Shown here in pieces: positions 20,401-29,410 of a stretch of DNA of 64,000 nucleotides (position 1 is the stretch's first letter; every line of letters begins with the position of its first letter). The position numbers and the translations under genes are program-made. A model generated the notes under the pieces. That model saw only the letters and a program-made list of their open reading frames with translations. It did not search any database and had not been told where the DNA came from. Source of the DNA: Reichenbachiella versicolor (GTDB taxonomy: Bacteria > Bacteroidota > Bacteroidia > Cytophagales > Cyclobacteriaceae); assembly GCF_003171675.1 (NCBI RefSeq), contig NZ_QFZQ01000006.1, positions 365,564 to 429,563 of the forward strand, in the 5' to 3' direction.

Positions 20401-20959
20401 TGATTTTCCAGATTTTTGGCCTATTAGTGTCTATATCTTTTAGAGGATTGGGATTGACTGCGGTTCTTAGGTATTTATTATCAAGTCCATTGGCTAAATA
20501 CCAAGTATCCTTTGCTACTGGATGAGCAGCAGCAGTGTACCATACAGAATTGGGCTCTGAGCCTGATGCATAAGATGTGATCTTGCTGAAGTTTTTCCCT
20601 CCATCTTTACTCAGGTAAATGTCTTTCTTGTTCAGACTAAGTACTATTTTATTGTTTTTGTGATCACTAATTACGCATTCGTCGCTTAGGGTATTTCGCT
20701 GCGTCCACACTCCGTCATTTGGAATAATGGTCTCCCAGTGTTTACCTCCATTCGTCGATAAATAGTCATTGCCCATATCAGCGGCAATCCATAATTTCTT
20801 AGCATTCACTTTGTCTGCATAAATTGCTCTATTGCTCCCAGCCATACCAGGTGCTACTTGTCTCCAGACTCCTTCTGTTTGCCCTGTGACTTCTAGGCTT
20901 ATTTGCATAAAAATCATAGCGGATAAGAATCCGATAAATAATCTGTATAGTCTATTCAT
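17402..20959 (-). CDS. GH74-like beta-propeller with two C-terminal beta modules and T9SS type A tail (paralogue C)
   Basis: 1185 aa. Signal peptide to about 27, then a GH74-like propeller with Asp boxes (STNGGKHW, SKDGGKNF, STDEGKTW) and candidate catalytic Asp61 (AADMGNDY). After about residue 880 come two copies of a roughly 95-aa beta module (shared motifs TRDIRVNFK/DRDIRVNFK, VSGEGTAYF/VSGSGTANF, GSGYYLQGYMT/ESGYYLESYMT), of a type common in polysaccharidases of marine Bacteroidota and probably glycan-binding. A type A sorting domain follows (LYPNPVTNGFLNI...KGMYMIRVENE). First of the three paralogues in transcription order and the longest. The catalytic call rests on resemblance only. 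Confidence 0.87.
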   Translation of the reverse strand: MNRLYRLFIGFLSAMIFMQISLEVTGQTEGVWRQVAPGMAGSNRAIYADKVNAKKLWIAADMGNDYLSTNGGKHWETIIPNDGVWTQRNTLSDECVISDHKNNKIVLSLNKKDIYLSKDGGKNFSKITSYASGSEPNSVWYTAAAHPVAKDTWYLANGLDNKYLRTAVNPNPLKDIDTNRPKIWKITGISSGSRTISAVSGVGMDKNTAVFDLICHPNATKYPGMLFAATSTGLYRKTGGKNWVKIMNGSVKADYHWNGSKLTLYALKQVTYSVNGNKLVSSGGVYKTTVPETMTSGWTNITNGLHINMTKVEVNNNHFKSMLKAWFGYKNGQESSIAKPTSFLQDYSDILCDPTNANKAYLSVYGGSVVKPVYGGIWATTNGGSSWYAASRMGNGYSKETYWSSKQAGKTNSNVPLGVHDHKFPDFVKYDRTGARAMAVAADGTLYVGINKGYYTGKYNSSTDKWVSVDNTQVGDSFYGHGNANTGAYAVIPDKHKKDEMFILQYEASAYKSTTKTRSDFPGIVGVDRIPALIDIGETWAPGQPMLTPMTIANHPTNSSVFYTISQRTGDLMKVTGNGKSFTILGEIIPVPNTTIVSNMKCIYWSDLRIASNGKTMYTIAEIIDTDNRPMGQTRIYNPVPQKGIYKSTDEGKTWINKNTGLPKTANGRNSSNQTVGTNGACVKALVMAPENDNVLYTAIKRYRAPKGTSGWVNGGLYRSANGSNSWSKMTIPSGIKSVWDVWLHESNGKATKIYIAAGGEGTKAEWGEGGVWVANYRSGGGYKASDWKKVFNHPFASLIRTSYFNGNHLLVATRESTSNGRKDAGTFYSITGGGNNSQWTKLNTGRGGMMIGDISFDGGTPNRVWSACESSGTYTALLPIGNNNEDKLTSVGSSTTVYSNDDFYVAVDYSTKVTRDIRVNFKSSDGTVFGNQTKSVSGEGTAYFAIKVNNAPLGSGYYLQGYMTTVNGSWANKIGEVVEQRNMTVIAPSDELINISSPNTVQSGTVFTAKVKYSTTTDRDIRVNFKRSNGTLYSYQIKTVSGSGTANFNITPNNAPSESGYYLESYMTPKGGNWSSRIGGIVRKENVTVSGNGARTLSDELRAESNEDDVLLYPNPVTNGFLNIKFPSAEKNHLTITDLSGQVVYQETIDAETVNLSVKDYTKGMYMIRVENEREIWLERLAIR

Positions 20960-21044
20960 AATAAAATAATGTTTGATTTAGTTAAGAGGTTTTTCTCATT
21001 GGTTCGGTCTCCTTTCTGCACTTAGAGACTTCACTTCCACAATG

Positions 21045-21066
21045 AATCGGTGCTACACTACCGATT
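21045..21066. other. Stem-loop between PepSY-like gene and GH74-like paralogue C
   Basis: AATCGGT (21045-21051) pairs with ACCGATT (21060-21066), within a 212-bp gap. It may end the upstream transcript or lie in the leader of the propeller genes. No T-run follows, so its role is unclear. Confidence 0.4.
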
Positions 21067-21171
21067 TCGGTTCATTATGGGAAATAATAAAACTGCTTCA
21101 ACCACTCCTGCACGATAGGCGATTCACAGTTTCTTTTGGTAAATAAGATTTTAGTTTTCGCTCATAAAAAA

Positions 21172-22011
21172 TCAGTTTTGAGACACTGAACCGTTCTTAA
21201 GTTCTTCTAGATTTTCATCTAGCTTAATAACTTTTCCGTTTTTATACTTGATTTTGTAGAACACTCCAGATTGGTCTAGGGTCTTGCTAATCGCCTTAAA
21301 TTTTTCAATGCCTCCATTATCACTTACATACATCATCATCTCAAAGGGAAGCTTGTCATAGTTCAACATATTAACTACCGAATTGACCCACTGCCCGTTT
21401 TTGTATTTGACATTGGCTATGCGGCCTTCTTGTTCTTCAGTATCGAACACCACTATGTACATATTGACTCCCGCACTCTTCACCCAACCACCTTTGATTT
21501 CAGGATTTTCAAATCGACTAGCCATATCTTTCAGTATAGCGGATGAAGGAGCTAATCCTTCTTTCAATGGTATTATCTTCAAGTGCTTTTGATTGGCATC
21601 AAAATATTCGAATCGATTATTGTTAAGGCTAATTGTATAGTAAGGGTCTAAATTTTTGCTAACTGTATAGATTGAATGCTTATAGCTCTTATTCAGCTTG
21701 TGCATTTGTTTTTGGATTTTTTCTGGTAGCTTCTTGCCTAGATGAAACTCGTCTCTCATCCAAGCTTTCTTAAGACTGTAAAGAGCACTGGCTTTTACTG
21801 TTCGACTTGGATCGGATGGTAGTTTTGCCATGAACTTAACATCATAGGTAGTTCCGTATCTCTTAGTTACTTGTTTTACTTGAGCATCTGGATAGCGAGA
21901 CACTACATTGGCTGTCAATTCTTTATTAGTAGTATCGTCTTGTGCATTGGAGGTTGGTGAGAATATCATCGACATTATCCACGCGATGAAACACATTTTC
22001 AGCTTAGTCAT
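21172..22011 (-). CDS. Secreted PepSY-like (DUF2874-type) protein
   Basis: 279 aa from the ATG at 22011 (an in-frame GTG lies two codons upstream). A signal peptide ends near residue 24 (SPTSNAQ). The body has repeated segments of the PepSY-like type: a first unit around ANVVSRYPDAQVKQVTKRYGTTYDVKF, and later IANVKYKNGQWVNS and FYKIKYKNGKVIKLDENLE. Such proteins are periplasmic in Bacteroidota, their biochemical role is unknown, and they often accompany other beta-repeat proteins. It lies between the SusCD operon and the propeller genes on the same strand, with 676 bp of non-coding DNA upstream. It could simply be an insertion in the locus. Confidence 0.8.
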   Translation of the reverse strand: MTKLKMCFIAWIMSMIFSPTSNAQDDTTNKELTANVVSRYPDAQVKQVTKRYGTTYDVKFMAKLPSDPSRTVKASALYSLKKAWMRDEFHLGKKLPEKIQKQMHKLNKSYKHSIYTVSKNLDPYYTISLNNNRFEYFDANQKHLKIIPLKEGLAPSSAILKDMASRFENPEIKGGWVKSAGVNMYIVVFDTEEQEGRIANVKYKNGQWVNSVVNMLNYDKLPFEMMMYVSDNGGIEKFKAISKTLDQSGVFYKIKYKNGKVIKLDENLEELKNGSVSQN

Positions 22012-22102
22012 AATCACTCATTTTAATTCACATAGTAAAAGAGCGAACTCTTAATTCTTCGGGAATACGTATGAAAAACAGGCATAAGGCTAAAAGACAC
22101 AT

Positions 22103-22133
22103 ATAAGAGAGTCCATAATTAGACCCTCTTATA
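22103..22133. other. Stem-loop (11-bp arms, one mismatch)
   Basis: ATAAGAGAGTC pairs with GACCCTCTTAT across an 8-9 nt loop. It lies upstream of the PepSY-like gene. Not followed by a clear T-run; a 5' leader structure or weak terminator is possible. Confidence 0.4.
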
Positions 22134-22460
22134 ATGATGATCTGTTAACTACTAAAGCAAAGAAACAATAGCTACTTTGAGGACTAGGACATATTCTATT
22201 CCGAATAGGACTCATTTGTATTTTCCACCTCTATTGACTGGAAACGAGGTATCTGTCTAGGAAAACTCTAGTATATGTTGAGAAATTATATAAGTCAGTA
22301 AAGGCTAAAACATCTAAAAATTAGACCTTTCATATTCATCAAACAACTTTGTCCTTACTAAACACAATGTGAGCGTAAAGAACCCTCCTACAGCTACTCT
22401 AGTTCTTAAAGAACAACTCGCTTAATGTTTGAAAGGCTGTTCATCCACTCTTAAATACAA

Positions 22461-22503
22461 AAACTACCGCAACTATTCTCGAAAGAATGATTGACGGTAG
22501 TTT
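22461..22503 (-). terminator. Intrinsic terminator of the SusC-SusD-SusE-like operon
   Basis: Arms AAACTACCG and CGGTAGTTT, with an inner ATTCT-CGAA-AGAAT hairpin. On the minus strand the stem is followed by TTTTTGTATTT, a good rho-independent signal about 185 nt downstream of the lipoprotein stop codon. Confidence 0.75.
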
Positions 22504-22638
22504 ATACAATTGTGTGATAATAAGACTAATTGCGCTATTACAAGTAGTTTCTTTGAACAGAGAAATATTACTCTGTTCGTTATTCTTTTTAATTCTTATA
22601 GTTCATTTTAATTAATTATTAAAGCTTCAACTGTTGTA

Positions 22639-22661
22639 GAGGGAGCCACAATGACTCCCTC
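22639..22661. other. Stem-loop just after the lipoprotein stop codon
   Basis: GAGGGAG (22639-22645) pairs with CTCCCTC (22655-22661), 27 nt past the stop of the 22688 gene. No T-run follows; it may protect the mRNA 3' end or act with the terminator further downstream. Confidence 0.45.
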
Positions 22662-22687
22662 ATCTCTATAATGATGAACTATAATTT

Positions 22688-24346
22688 CTAGTCTGCTTCA
22701 AAAATGATGATATCATCAATTTTGCATATAAGAGGGAAAACATTTGCTCCAGCAAGTCTAAAATCTCCATTTCCAAACCTCAGATTATAATTATTGGCTG
22801 TTTCAACTGGTGTAAACTCTGCTGAAATGAGAGCATAATTAGCGCCAGGTGTAACTTTCATACTAATCAACACTGGAGACTTTTGGGCAGCACCCCCCTT
22901 AAACATGAAGACTTGTAACTGAGCATTAGGAGCAATACCATCTGCTGCTTTTATGTACGCTTCAAACTTGTATTTTTTATCCTTCTCTAAAGTAAAGAAT
23001 GGACTGAAAGCATACTTAGCATTTCCAGAATCATCACTCTCAGCAAAGATTCCACTTAACGAGCCTGTATTCGCATCAGCGTCTGCGGTCATGGTAACAC
23101 CGCTCAAAAATCCCCATTGATCAAAGTCTGCGGCAGTGCCACTTGATGGGAAAGTGCCAGTTTCAAAATCCCACTCAAATGCTACTCCGAACTTACTTGT
23201 AGTAGACACTGAGATTAGATTGTCATTTCTCTTCTCGGCGTCTTCAGTTTCATATACTGACTTCAGAGTATTCTGTTGAATGGTTATATCTACAACTGCC
23301 CCATATAATGGAATACTGGTAAGTGTCAAGATGAGTGTTGACTTGCTATCCTCATCAGGGTAACTGATCTTGGTAATAGGGTTATCTACTGCATCTACTT
23401 TGATATTAATATCTGAATTGTCAGGAATCAATACTCCTTGATTAAAAGATAGTACTAACTGACCATCACCATTCACCGAACTTCTTAAAAACTCTACGTT
23501 AGCACTTGGTGGTATTACCTTTATTTTCAAAGGAACAGTTTCCGAATCAGATGCTCCTGGCAAATCATCTCCGCTTCTTCTACTAGTAAGTCGTGTGGTC
23601 AAATAGCTATCACCATTTGTCACATTGGTATAAACTGTTTTGACTTCTTCTTGTGTGTTAGATGCAGGAGTACCTCCACTTAAACTCCACGTACGACCAT
23701 TTGGTCTTCCTATAGTAGTCTTGTCAATAAAGGTCAAACTCTGACCTACTTCTACAGTAGTGGTTACCCACTTGTCAGTACTATCAGTCTTAACCAATTC
23801 AATCTCATTTCCGTCATGATCTTTCACGGCATAATCAGCAACAATCGAGTCATATACATCTACATAAAACGTAGTATCTATCACCCAAAGCTGGAGAGCT
23901 GAATCAAATACCGATGTCTTAGTTCCTCCTGAAAACATAGTAAAACCAACTGAATCTTCATATGTATTGTAAAGTCTCAATCCTTGCATTCCTCCTTTTG
24001 TGTAGAGAACTGCAACTCGAGCTTCTTCCGTCGAATTCCCCATAGCTTCGTCTATAAAGCCGTAGTAGTTATCTACTTCACTATCTGGAGGTAGATTTGA
24101 CTTCAAAAAGAAACATCCACTCGTATCTGCAAAACTCCATTCATGAGACACTTCACCTTGGGATAGGTCCATAAATGCAAAATACCCTCCTACGTTAATC
24201 TTGGCATTGACCAGCTCATCTCTATGCCACTGTGGGACATACACCTCAATATCGCTAAACTCCGATGGAGCTTCATACTCGTCTTCACATGCGAATAGGA
24301 TCGCCAGGGAGGCTATCATCAAGAATATGTATTTTATTTTTTTCAT
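22688..24346 (-). CDS. SusE-like surface glycan-binding lipoprotein with C-terminal jelly-roll module
   Basis: 552 aa with a lipoprotein signal (Cys20 in ILFACEDEYE). The N-terminal half matches the partial lipoprotein at the left edge (AFMDLSQGEVSHEWSF, LQLWVIDTTFYVDVYDS). The middle has Ig-like segments (about 290-380, SANVEFLRSSVNGDGQLVLSFNQ). The C-terminal part, about 395-552, looks like a jelly-roll carbohydrate-binding module (FEWDFETGTFPSSG..., KKYKFEAYIKAADG, YNLRFGNGDFRL, CKIDDIIIFEAD). Third gene of the operon, 20 nt after SusD. The role inferred is surface capture of the polymer. Ligand unknown. Confidence 0.85.
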   Translation of the reverse strand: MKKIKYIFLMIASLAILFACEDEYEAPSEFSDIEVYVPQWHRDELVNAKINVGGYFAFMDLSQGEVSHEWSFADTSGCFFLKSNLPPDSEVDNYYGFIDEAMGNSTEEARVAVLYTKGGMQGLRLYNTYEDSVGFTMFSGGTKTSVFDSALQLWVIDTTFYVDVYDSIVADYAVKDHDGNEIELVKTDSTDKWVTTTVEVGQSLTFIDKTTIGRPNGRTWSLSGGTPASNTQEEVKTVYTNVTNGDSYLTTRLTSRRSGDDLPGASDSETVPLKIKVIPPSANVEFLRSSVNGDGQLVLSFNQGVLIPDNSDINIKVDAVDNPITKISYPDEDSKSTLILTLTSIPLYGAVVDITIQQNTLKSVYETEDAEKRNDNLISVSTTSKFGVAFEWDFETGTFPSSGTAADFDQWGFLSGVTMTADADANTGSLSGIFAESDDSGNAKYAFSPFFTLEKDKKYKFEAYIKAADGIAPNAQLQVFMFKGGAAQKSPVLISMKVTPGANYALISAEFTPVETANNYNLRFGNGDFRLAGANVFPLICKIDDIIIFEAD

Positions 24347-24366
24347 CTCTTTAATTTTTTAGTTCC

Positions 24367-26271
24367 CTATTGTTCTTCACTTTCTTCTTCATCCGTCTGA
24401 ACATTTGGATTCACACCAGATTCATTCGTAGGAATAGGATAATAATTATGAATCGCTTCGTTGTGATTATTCGCAGCAACTACCCATTCATTTCTAGTAG
24501 AATTTGGATTTGTTGGATGCTCTCCTGTATTAACTACCCATGAACCTGAAGTACCCGTAGTACCGTCTGATTTTCTGTAGGTGTAAGATGGACTATTGAC
24601 ATAGTATGGTCTTTGTGCTAGATCTTCAAGACGACTCTTTAGGATACCCCATCTTCTTAGATCTATTTGTCTTGAATTATAACCTTCTAAACATAACTCT
24701 AGCGGACGCTCTACAAACTGTATATGCTCCATCAACTGAAGTGCTGTGTAGGTAGTCTCGTTGTGCTGAGCTGTTGGAAATTCAGCCAATGGATTTGTAG
24801 ATTCTCCTAGCAACTCAAGGGCTGCTCTCCTTCTTACTCTATTGATAAATACAAGGGCTTCGTCTACTCCACCATCATTAGATCCACCATTGATCAAACA
24901 CTCTGCATACATCAAGTAAACGTCCGATAGTCTCATTAATCTATGATTGATACCTGACCTACCTCCATTCAACTCTTTCTCATCTGTTGTAATATCCCAG
25001 TTTGCAAACTTTCTAAAGGCACCATATGGCGCTTGAGCAGATCTTCTTTCTGCTAGTTTACTTCCATAAAATAGTTTGTCTTCGTCTTCGGTAATTGCAA
25101 CAGACATTGAAAGTCTCAGATTCACTCGATTGATATGTGATGCTGATAGACCTTCATTCCCTCTGTATCTCACAAAACTTCCTGCATCATCGAGTATCTG
25201 GTTTCTCTCGTCAGTTAGATCCATAGGATCCTCTTTATAAGCCATGATGGTCCAATAGCTTGGAACTATTGTCGTAAATGCTCCTTGAGCTCCAACTGAA
25301 AAATAACCAGCCCATGTAGCTCCATTTAGGTAAACTGATCCTTCTGCTTCTTTATAGCTATTGTCATAGACTATTTCGAATATCGATTCTTCATTCAATT
25401 CATCTTGAGTAGTACATAATGTGCCATTTGGAAGGTTTTCATCTGGCTGATATTCTACAAGAGAATAACCCGAATTCATCACTATATCAAAATAATGCAT
25501 TGCTGAATCATAGTTGATATCACCCGCTTGACCTACTCCATTGGAATAACTGGCTTCATATAAGAAGCTTTGTCCTAAATAAGCTGCAGCTGCACCTCTT
25601 GTTACTTTTCCTAGATCAAACTCAGAACCATCATCACCTATCCAAGTTTGAGGTAACAGAGACAGCGCCGCACGTAAATCCTCTCTAAAGAAGGCTCTTA
25701 CTGAATCTGGAGAACTTAATGCCCTATAGTACTCATCGATTTCTCCTTCAGGAGTTTTATCTACTATAATCACACTTCCCTCATTATAAGTAAGGTAAGC
25801 CCAGTAATGAAACAGCCCTCTAAAGAATCTAGCTTGCCCCATCAGTCCATTCCAACGCTCAAGGTTTTCAACGTTATCAACAGTATCTGCTACGACTCCC
25901 TCAAGTCCTTCTATGACTTGATTAGCTCTGAATATACCTGTATAAAGTACTCTCCACTTGTCCAAAACATCCCCATCACTTGAGTTGTATGTTCTTTGAT
26001 AGTAAATGCCAGTTGGAGCCGCGTTTTGCTTACGCTCTACAGGTACACCAATATCTGCTCTACATGGGTCAATTCGTAGATTGACCAAATCTGGATTTCT
26101 CAAACTGTTGTATACTGCTATGATACCTGTCTCAGCATCATTCAAATCTCTCCAGAACAAATCCGCTGTAATTTCATTGGGATTCGTTTCTGTCAAAAAC
26201 TCCTCACAACCACCAAGCGTCAATAAGAAGCCCATAGTGATCAATGGTATTATTAATATTTTCTTCATCAT
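24367..26271 (-). CDS. SusD/RagB family outer-membrane lipoprotein
   Basis: 634 aa from the ATG at 26271; the frame extends seven codons further to a GTG, but the ATG gives a normal lipoprotein signal (MMKKILIIPL...LGGC, Cys22). SusD-fold blocks include NPNEITADLFWRDLND, RFFRGLFHYWAYLTYNEG, LMRLSDVYLMYAECLINGG, FINRVRRRA and RPLELCLEGYNSRQIDLRRWG. It works with the SusC encoded 29 nt upstream to bind and import glycan. Paralogue of the SusD at 935-2857. The acidic tail (EEESEEQ) is unremarkable. Confidence 0.95.
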   Translation of the reverse strand: MMKKILIIPLITMGFLLTLGGCEEFLTETNPNEITADLFWRDLNDAETGIIAVYNSLRNPDLVNLRIDPCRADIGVPVERKQNAAPTGIYYQRTYNSSDGDVLDKWRVLYTGIFRANQVIEGLEGVVADTVDNVENLERWNGLMGQARFFRGLFHYWAYLTYNEGSVIIVDKTPEGEIDEYYRALSSPDSVRAFFREDLRAALSLLPQTWIGDDGSEFDLGKVTRGAAAAYLGQSFLYEASYSNGVGQAGDINYDSAMHYFDIVMNSGYSLVEYQPDENLPNGTLCTTQDELNEESIFEIVYDNSYKEAEGSVYLNGATWAGYFSVGAQGAFTTIVPSYWTIMAYKEDPMDLTDERNQILDDAGSFVRYRGNEGLSASHINRVNLRLSMSVAITEDEDKLFYGSKLAERRSAQAPYGAFRKFANWDITTDEKELNGGRSGINHRLMRLSDVYLMYAECLINGGSNDGGVDEALVFINRVRRRAALELLGESTNPLAEFPTAQHNETTYTALQLMEHIQFVERPLELCLEGYNSRQIDLRRWGILKSRLEDLAQRPYYVNSPSYTYRKSDGTTGTSGSWVVNTGEHPTNPNSTRNEWVVAANNHNEAIHNYYPIPTNESGVNPNVQTDEEESEEQ

Positions 26272-26300
26272 CTTATATCTTAATTGATTCACTGGATTGA

Positions 26301-29300
26301 TTAAAATCCTATTTGCACACCTGCTCTATATTGTGCTGCTATAGGGTATCTACCCTGATCCAAACCTCTTCTTGAAAGGCCGTTGCTACCTACTTCTGGG
26401 TCAAATCCAGAATACTTTGTAATCGTAATTGGATTGTCTGCTGCTAGATAAAATCTAGTCTTTGTTAATCCGGTTCTTTTGACTAACCTACTTGGTAATG
26501 AATATCCGAAGGTGATGTTTCGAAGTCGAACAAATGACCCATCTTCTAACCATACGTCAGCCCAAGCTCTTGCATTTAACTGACCTGTATTACCTGTTTT
26601 AACTACTGGAATATCTGAATCTGGATTTGCTTCTGACCATGAGTACAAAAGATCCTTGTGGTTTCCTGTCGTATATGCGAATGCTTTAGATCCATTGTAC
26701 ACTTCATTACCAAAAGAACCGTACCACTGCATTGCCAAGTCAAACCCTTTATAATTACAGTTCACATTGAATCCCATTTCAAAGTCTGGCATACCACTTC
26801 CCTTATAGACCCTGTCAGCCTCATCAAGCTTACCATCTCCATTTTGATCAACATAGAAAAGATCTCCTTTTTGCGCTTCTGGCAAGTAAGCTTGAGCTAT
26901 TTCTAGATCTTCATCAGTCTTAATTACTCCTCTGGTCTCCATCAAGAAGAACGCTCCTGCTTCATATCCTCTTGCCACATAGGTTACCCTATCCTCGTTG
27001 CCTTGCACTTGAAGTATCCCTTGTGAATCAGAAAGTGGTATTCTATCTGGACCTACCGTTCTGGTCACTTCGTTTCGGTTCATCGTGAAGGTGTAGTTTA
27101 CACTCCAAGTAAAATCACCCTTGTGACGATACCCTAAAGCGTACTCCATACCACGATTGACCATATCACCTATATTCAAGGCTACACTACCTCCATCTAC
27201 AGCACCGGTGGATGCTGGAAGTAGCAATGGGAAAAGCATATCAGTTTTAGAAGTATGGTAGAAGTCTGCTGTAAACGTTACCTTATTAGCAAACATTGCC
27301 ATGTCTAGACCTAAATTAGTTTGTTTTGAAGTCTCCCATTTTACATCTGGGTTAGCAAACTCTGTCTGGATGCCTCCTGCCCCAAGTCTAGAATCTTCTT
27401 CTCTCCCAAACGGATAATCTATAGCTGGAGTAATAGAAGCTGTATTACTATAGTATGGTATGGATTGATTACCTGTCGTACCATAACTACCTCTTAGTTT
27501 GAAATTACTAACAACATCAGCTATCGGATCCCAAAAGCTTTCACTTGAAACATTCCATCCTGCCGAAAACGATGGGAAAATACCCCACTTATTAGCGGAA
27601 GAAAACTGTGAAGAACCATCACGTCTTACACTAGCACTAAACAAATATTTAGACTTGTAATCATATTGTGCTCTAGCAAGTGTTCCTATCAAGGTATAAG
27701 CATAGTCTCTGTTTCTCCAGTTGTTTCCTCCAGAACCAGATCCCATAAACTCAGCAGATCCTCCATTCAAAACTTGAATAGAATTGTCCGCTATATCAAG
27801 ACGCTCTCCATAGAAAGTAGCAAAAGAGTATTTTTCAGCAGTTGTACCTATTAAGAAATTCAATTTATGCTGACCAATTTTCTTTCTGTAATTCAATACT
27901 GATTCGCCTACCCAACTTGTTCGCACATCATCTGTATATCTAACTTCTGATCTTTGAAAAGGACTAGGAGGTACTAATTCTCCATCTTCGTCATAAATGA
28001 ACAAGTTAGGCTTCAAAAACTTGGACAGCCCATTAGTGAGTTTACCTCCACCTCGTACAAACACGCTCAAGTCTTTTGTAATCTTATAATCAACTTTGAT
28101 GTTACCTGATAAGGCTCCACTTTTTCGATTATTAATGGTTTGAGTCTGTTGGATAAGCTGTCTGGAGTTATTCAGATCTCCTCCTCCTCCAGGTACAGTG
28201 ATCTCACTCGCATTTGGATCGAAAGGTGATTGATATGGGTTGTATCTATATCCCACATAGAGAGATGTATTTCTATCTCTTTCATCTAAAGTCAACCCGA
28301 TACCGGAAGTAACCGTCAATTTACCCTTTTTGAATCTAGAATTAGATCTAACGTTGAATCGTTCATATCCAGAATTGATGATCACCCCTTCCTGATTAAA
28401 ATAATTCAGAACCATACTGTGTGTCAGATTACTTTTACCACCAGACATTCTCACACTATAGTTTTGAATCACTGCATTATCTACCTGTATTTGATCCAAT
28501 ACATTGGTACTGTTTGTTACATTTCGTTGATTCTCTTGCAGAGGTGTATATCCTTGAGTTCCTTCGACACCATCAAAATGCTGGGCTCTTTTGAAATAAG
28601 AATAAGTCCATTCCTCGGTATTCACTAATTCCATTCCTGAAGTAATGCTCTGAATACCGTAATACCCATCAGCTGTGACTTTCATCTCACCTTCCTTAGC
28701 TTGCTTGGTTGTTATCAAGATGACTCCTCCTGCTGCTCTTGTACCATAAATACTAGCTGCTCCTGCATCTTTCATAACTGAAATCGATTCGATCTCATTA
28801 TTACTCAGATTGGGATTGGATTCTTGAGGGATACCATCTACTACATATAGAGGCTCATTGGAACCGAATACGGAAGTCACACCTCTAATTTGGATGTTCG
28901 ATGCTGCTCCTGGCTCTCCAGAACTCATCTGAACGTTTACCCCAGCAATCTGACCTTGGAGGGCAGCTCCTAAATCGGGAGTTGCAATCTTATTCAACTC
29001 TTCTGATTTAACTGTGGCTACAGCGCCTGTTACCTCCTTCTTCTTTTGAGTACCGTAACCGATCACCACTACTTCTTCAAGGGCTTTGGCGTCTAACTCC
29101 ATTTTAACATCTATAGATGTTCGCCCATTTAACGTGATTGTTTGTTCTTTATAGCCAATGAAACTGATTTTTAATTGACTATTAGGAGAGGATGTTTTTA
29201 GATTGAACTTACCGTCGATATTAGTTATCGTCCCGTTGGTAGTTCCCTGCTCTAAAATCGTAGCCCCAGGTAGAGGCTCTCCTTCAGCGACTACTGTACC

Positions 29301-29396
29301 GCTTACTGTGTGTGACTGAGCGCTCAGCTCCATCGCAAACAGCATGACGCACGGAATCAGCAGCACTAACCGCCTGCTTAGCTTTTGTCTTATCAT
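26301..29396 (-). CDS. SusC/RagA family TonB-dependent transporter
   Basis: 1031 aa. Signal peptide to about 27 (FAMELSAQ), carboxypeptidase-regulatory-like domain (VSGTVVAEGEPLPGATILEQGTT...), signature EEVVVIGYGTQKKKEVTGAVATV, plug (LQGQIAGVNVQMSSGEPG, IRGVTSVFG, MKDAGAASIYGTRAAGGVILITTKQ), and a barrel ending VQIGF. First gene of the second SusC-SusD-SusE-like operon, 229 bp downstream of the HTCS gene on the same strand. Strong block-by-block resemblance to the SusC at 2865-6017 indicates the two operons are paralogous. Predicted to import oligosaccharides released by the propeller proteins downstream. Confidence 0.97.
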   Translation of the reverse strand: MIRQKLSRRLVLLIPCVMLFAMELSAQSHTVSGTVVAEGEPLPGATILEQGTTNGTITNIDGKFNLKTSSPNSQLKISFIGYKEQTITLNGRTSIDVKMELDAKALEEVVVIGYGTQKKKEVTGAVATVKSEELNKIATPDLGAALQGQIAGVNVQMSSGEPGAASNIQIRGVTSVFGSNEPLYVVDGIPQESNPNLSNNEIESISVMKDAGAASIYGTRAAGGVILITTKQAKEGEMKVTADGYYGIQSITSGMELVNTEEWTYSYFKRAQHFDGVEGTQGYTPLQENQRNVTNSTNVLDQIQVDNAVIQNYSVRMSGGKSNLTHSMVLNYFNQEGVIINSGYERFNVRSNSRFKKGKLTVTSGIGLTLDERDRNTSLYVGYRYNPYQSPFDPNASEITVPGGGGDLNNSRQLIQQTQTINNRKSGALSGNIKVDYKITKDLSVFVRGGGKLTNGLSKFLKPNLFIYDEDGELVPPSPFQRSEVRYTDDVRTSWVGESVLNYRKKIGQHKLNFLIGTTAEKYSFATFYGERLDIADNSIQVLNGGSAEFMGSGSGGNNWRNRDYAYTLIGTLARAQYDYKSKYLFSASVRRDGSSQFSSANKWGIFPSFSAGWNVSSESFWDPIADVVSNFKLRGSYGTTGNQSIPYYSNTASITPAIDYPFGREEDSRLGAGGIQTEFANPDVKWETSKQTNLGLDMAMFANKVTFTADFYHTSKTDMLFPLLLPASTGAVDGGSVALNIGDMVNRGMEYALGYRHKGDFTWSVNYTFTMNRNEVTRTVGPDRIPLSDSQGILQVQGNEDRVTYVARGYEAGAFFLMETRGVIKTDEDLEIAQAYLPEAQKGDLFYVDQNGDGKLDEADRVYKGSGMPDFEMGFNVNCNYKGFDLAMQWYGSFGNEVYNGSKAFAYTTGNHKDLLYSWSEANPDSDIPVVKTGNTGQLNARAWADVWLEDGSFVRLRNITFGYSLPSRLVKRTGLTKTRFYLAADNPITITKYSGFDPEVGSNGLSRRGLDQGRYPIAAQYRAGVQIGF

Positions 29397-29410
29397 AATA
29401 CTGTCTTTAC

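Larger units (their letters stand above)
22012..22687. other. 676-bp non-coding stretch with stem-loops
   Basis: No gene recognised on either strand. It contains three stem-loops annotated separately (22103, 22461, 22639). The part nearest 22012 should hold the promoter for the PepSY-like gene, but I could not point to a convincing promoter box. Confidence 0.5.

Noticed and set aside
11392..20959. Calling the propeller trio exo-alpha-sialidases on the basis of Asp boxes.
   Set aside because: Asp boxes are shared by many propellers, and I saw no sialidase RIP/FRIP motif or arginine triad; the N-terminus fits GH74 better.
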